Assembly (NCBI RefSeq): GCF_003399765.1
Contig: NZ_NFZV01000005.1
Span: 163,813 to 227,812, forward strand
Reading direction: 5' to 3'
From: Alkalilimnicola ehrlichii
GTDB lineage: Bacteria; Pseudomonadota; Gammaproteobacteria; Nitrococcales; AK92
DNA: 64,000 bases
A program made the position numbers and the translations under genes. The notes under the pieces are model-generated. The model had not been told where the DNA came from, made no database searches, and saw only the letters and a program-made list of their open reading frames with translations. Shown here piece by piece: positions 63,815-64,000 of the stretch (within the stretch, counting starts at the first letter, position 1; each line of letters opens with the position of its first letter).

Positions 63815-64000
63815 CTGGGGCCTGCGCTTAGTCGCGATTGCCGTAGCGATGCATAACGGCCTGTTTCGCCCTCCTGGGCGAGTCCCTTTTGGCTCAGACC
63901 CTCCCTGGTCTTCGGCCTTCGGCTCGCTTAGCGCACCTCATTCGCTCCCGGCGAATGAGTCTTTGCGTCGCCAAAGAAAAGGAACCAAAAGAAAGGCGAC
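63815..64000. other. Noncoding hairpin-rich tail of the window
   Basis: Downstream of the repeat are several small inverted repeats (TCGCCCtcctGGGCGA near 63868-63883; CATTCGctcccggCGAATG near 63940-63958) and a purine-rich stretch ending in AAAGAAAAGGAACCAAAAG. It resembles the repeated intergenic blocks seen in many gammaproteobacterial genomes. No gene is recognised before the edge. Confidence 0.45.

Overview
The window reads as one chromosomal stretch of a free-living gammaproteobacterium. The gene order is classic for that class: secA-argJ-mutT, yacG-zapD-coaE-pilDCB, ispB-rplU-rpmA-obgE-proB, rpsT with divergent murJ-ribF-ileS-lspA-ispH, and thiO beside the minor pilin genes. A complete seven-gene Mrp-type cation/proton antiporter operon and many acidic residues suggest a saline or alkaline habitat, perhaps near the Ectothiorhodospiraceae/Chromatiales. 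That placement is inference and was not tested.

Layout: 1-3.2 kb, the SecA C-terminus, argJ and a Nudix-ThiE fusion. 3.3-9 kb, leftward yacG, zapD, coaE and pilD-pilC-pilB. 9.2-13.5 kb, tRNA-Pro, ispB, then rightward rplU, rpmA, obgE and proB. 13.5-17.1 kb, an accessory stretch with an unrecognised small gene and a PhoX-type phosphatase. 17.2-20.7 kb, a leftward molybdate module (modE, modABC), a decayed toxin-antitoxin remnant and tRNA-Thr. 20.8-29.6 kb, thiO and the minor pilin/PilY1 operon. 29.6-37 kb, ispH, lspA, ileS, ribF, murJ and rpsT. 37.3-45.5 kb, nadC, mrpABCDEFG and a class I aldolase. 45.8-53 kb, a DUF1631 protein, an acyltransferase, an ergothioneine-type egtB/egtC/egtD cluster and phnP. 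53-63.7 kb, a porin, a 185-bp inverted-repeat element and the phosphate regulon phoB-phoR-pstS-pstC-pstA-pstB-phoU.

Three Pho boxes, built of 7-bp half-sites repeated every 11 bp and each placed about 10 bp before a -10 hexamer, precede phoB, pstS and pstC, so this locus is wired as a PhoB autoregulated phosphate-starvation system. The Pst permeases carry large extra periplasmic parts.

A data-quality caveat dominates the reading. Thirteen breaks in ten otherwise well-conserved genes all have the sense of one missing base, mostly in a homopolymer run. Adding one base back restores a family-typical protein in each case. I treat these genes as intact in the organism and the breaks as probable sequencing deletions. 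I did not find a convincing new multi-gene system. The best leads are the inverted-repeat element upstream of the porin, the egt cluster with an atypical EgtB metal site, the unusual Pst permeases and the toxin-antitoxin remnant beside tRNA-Thr.
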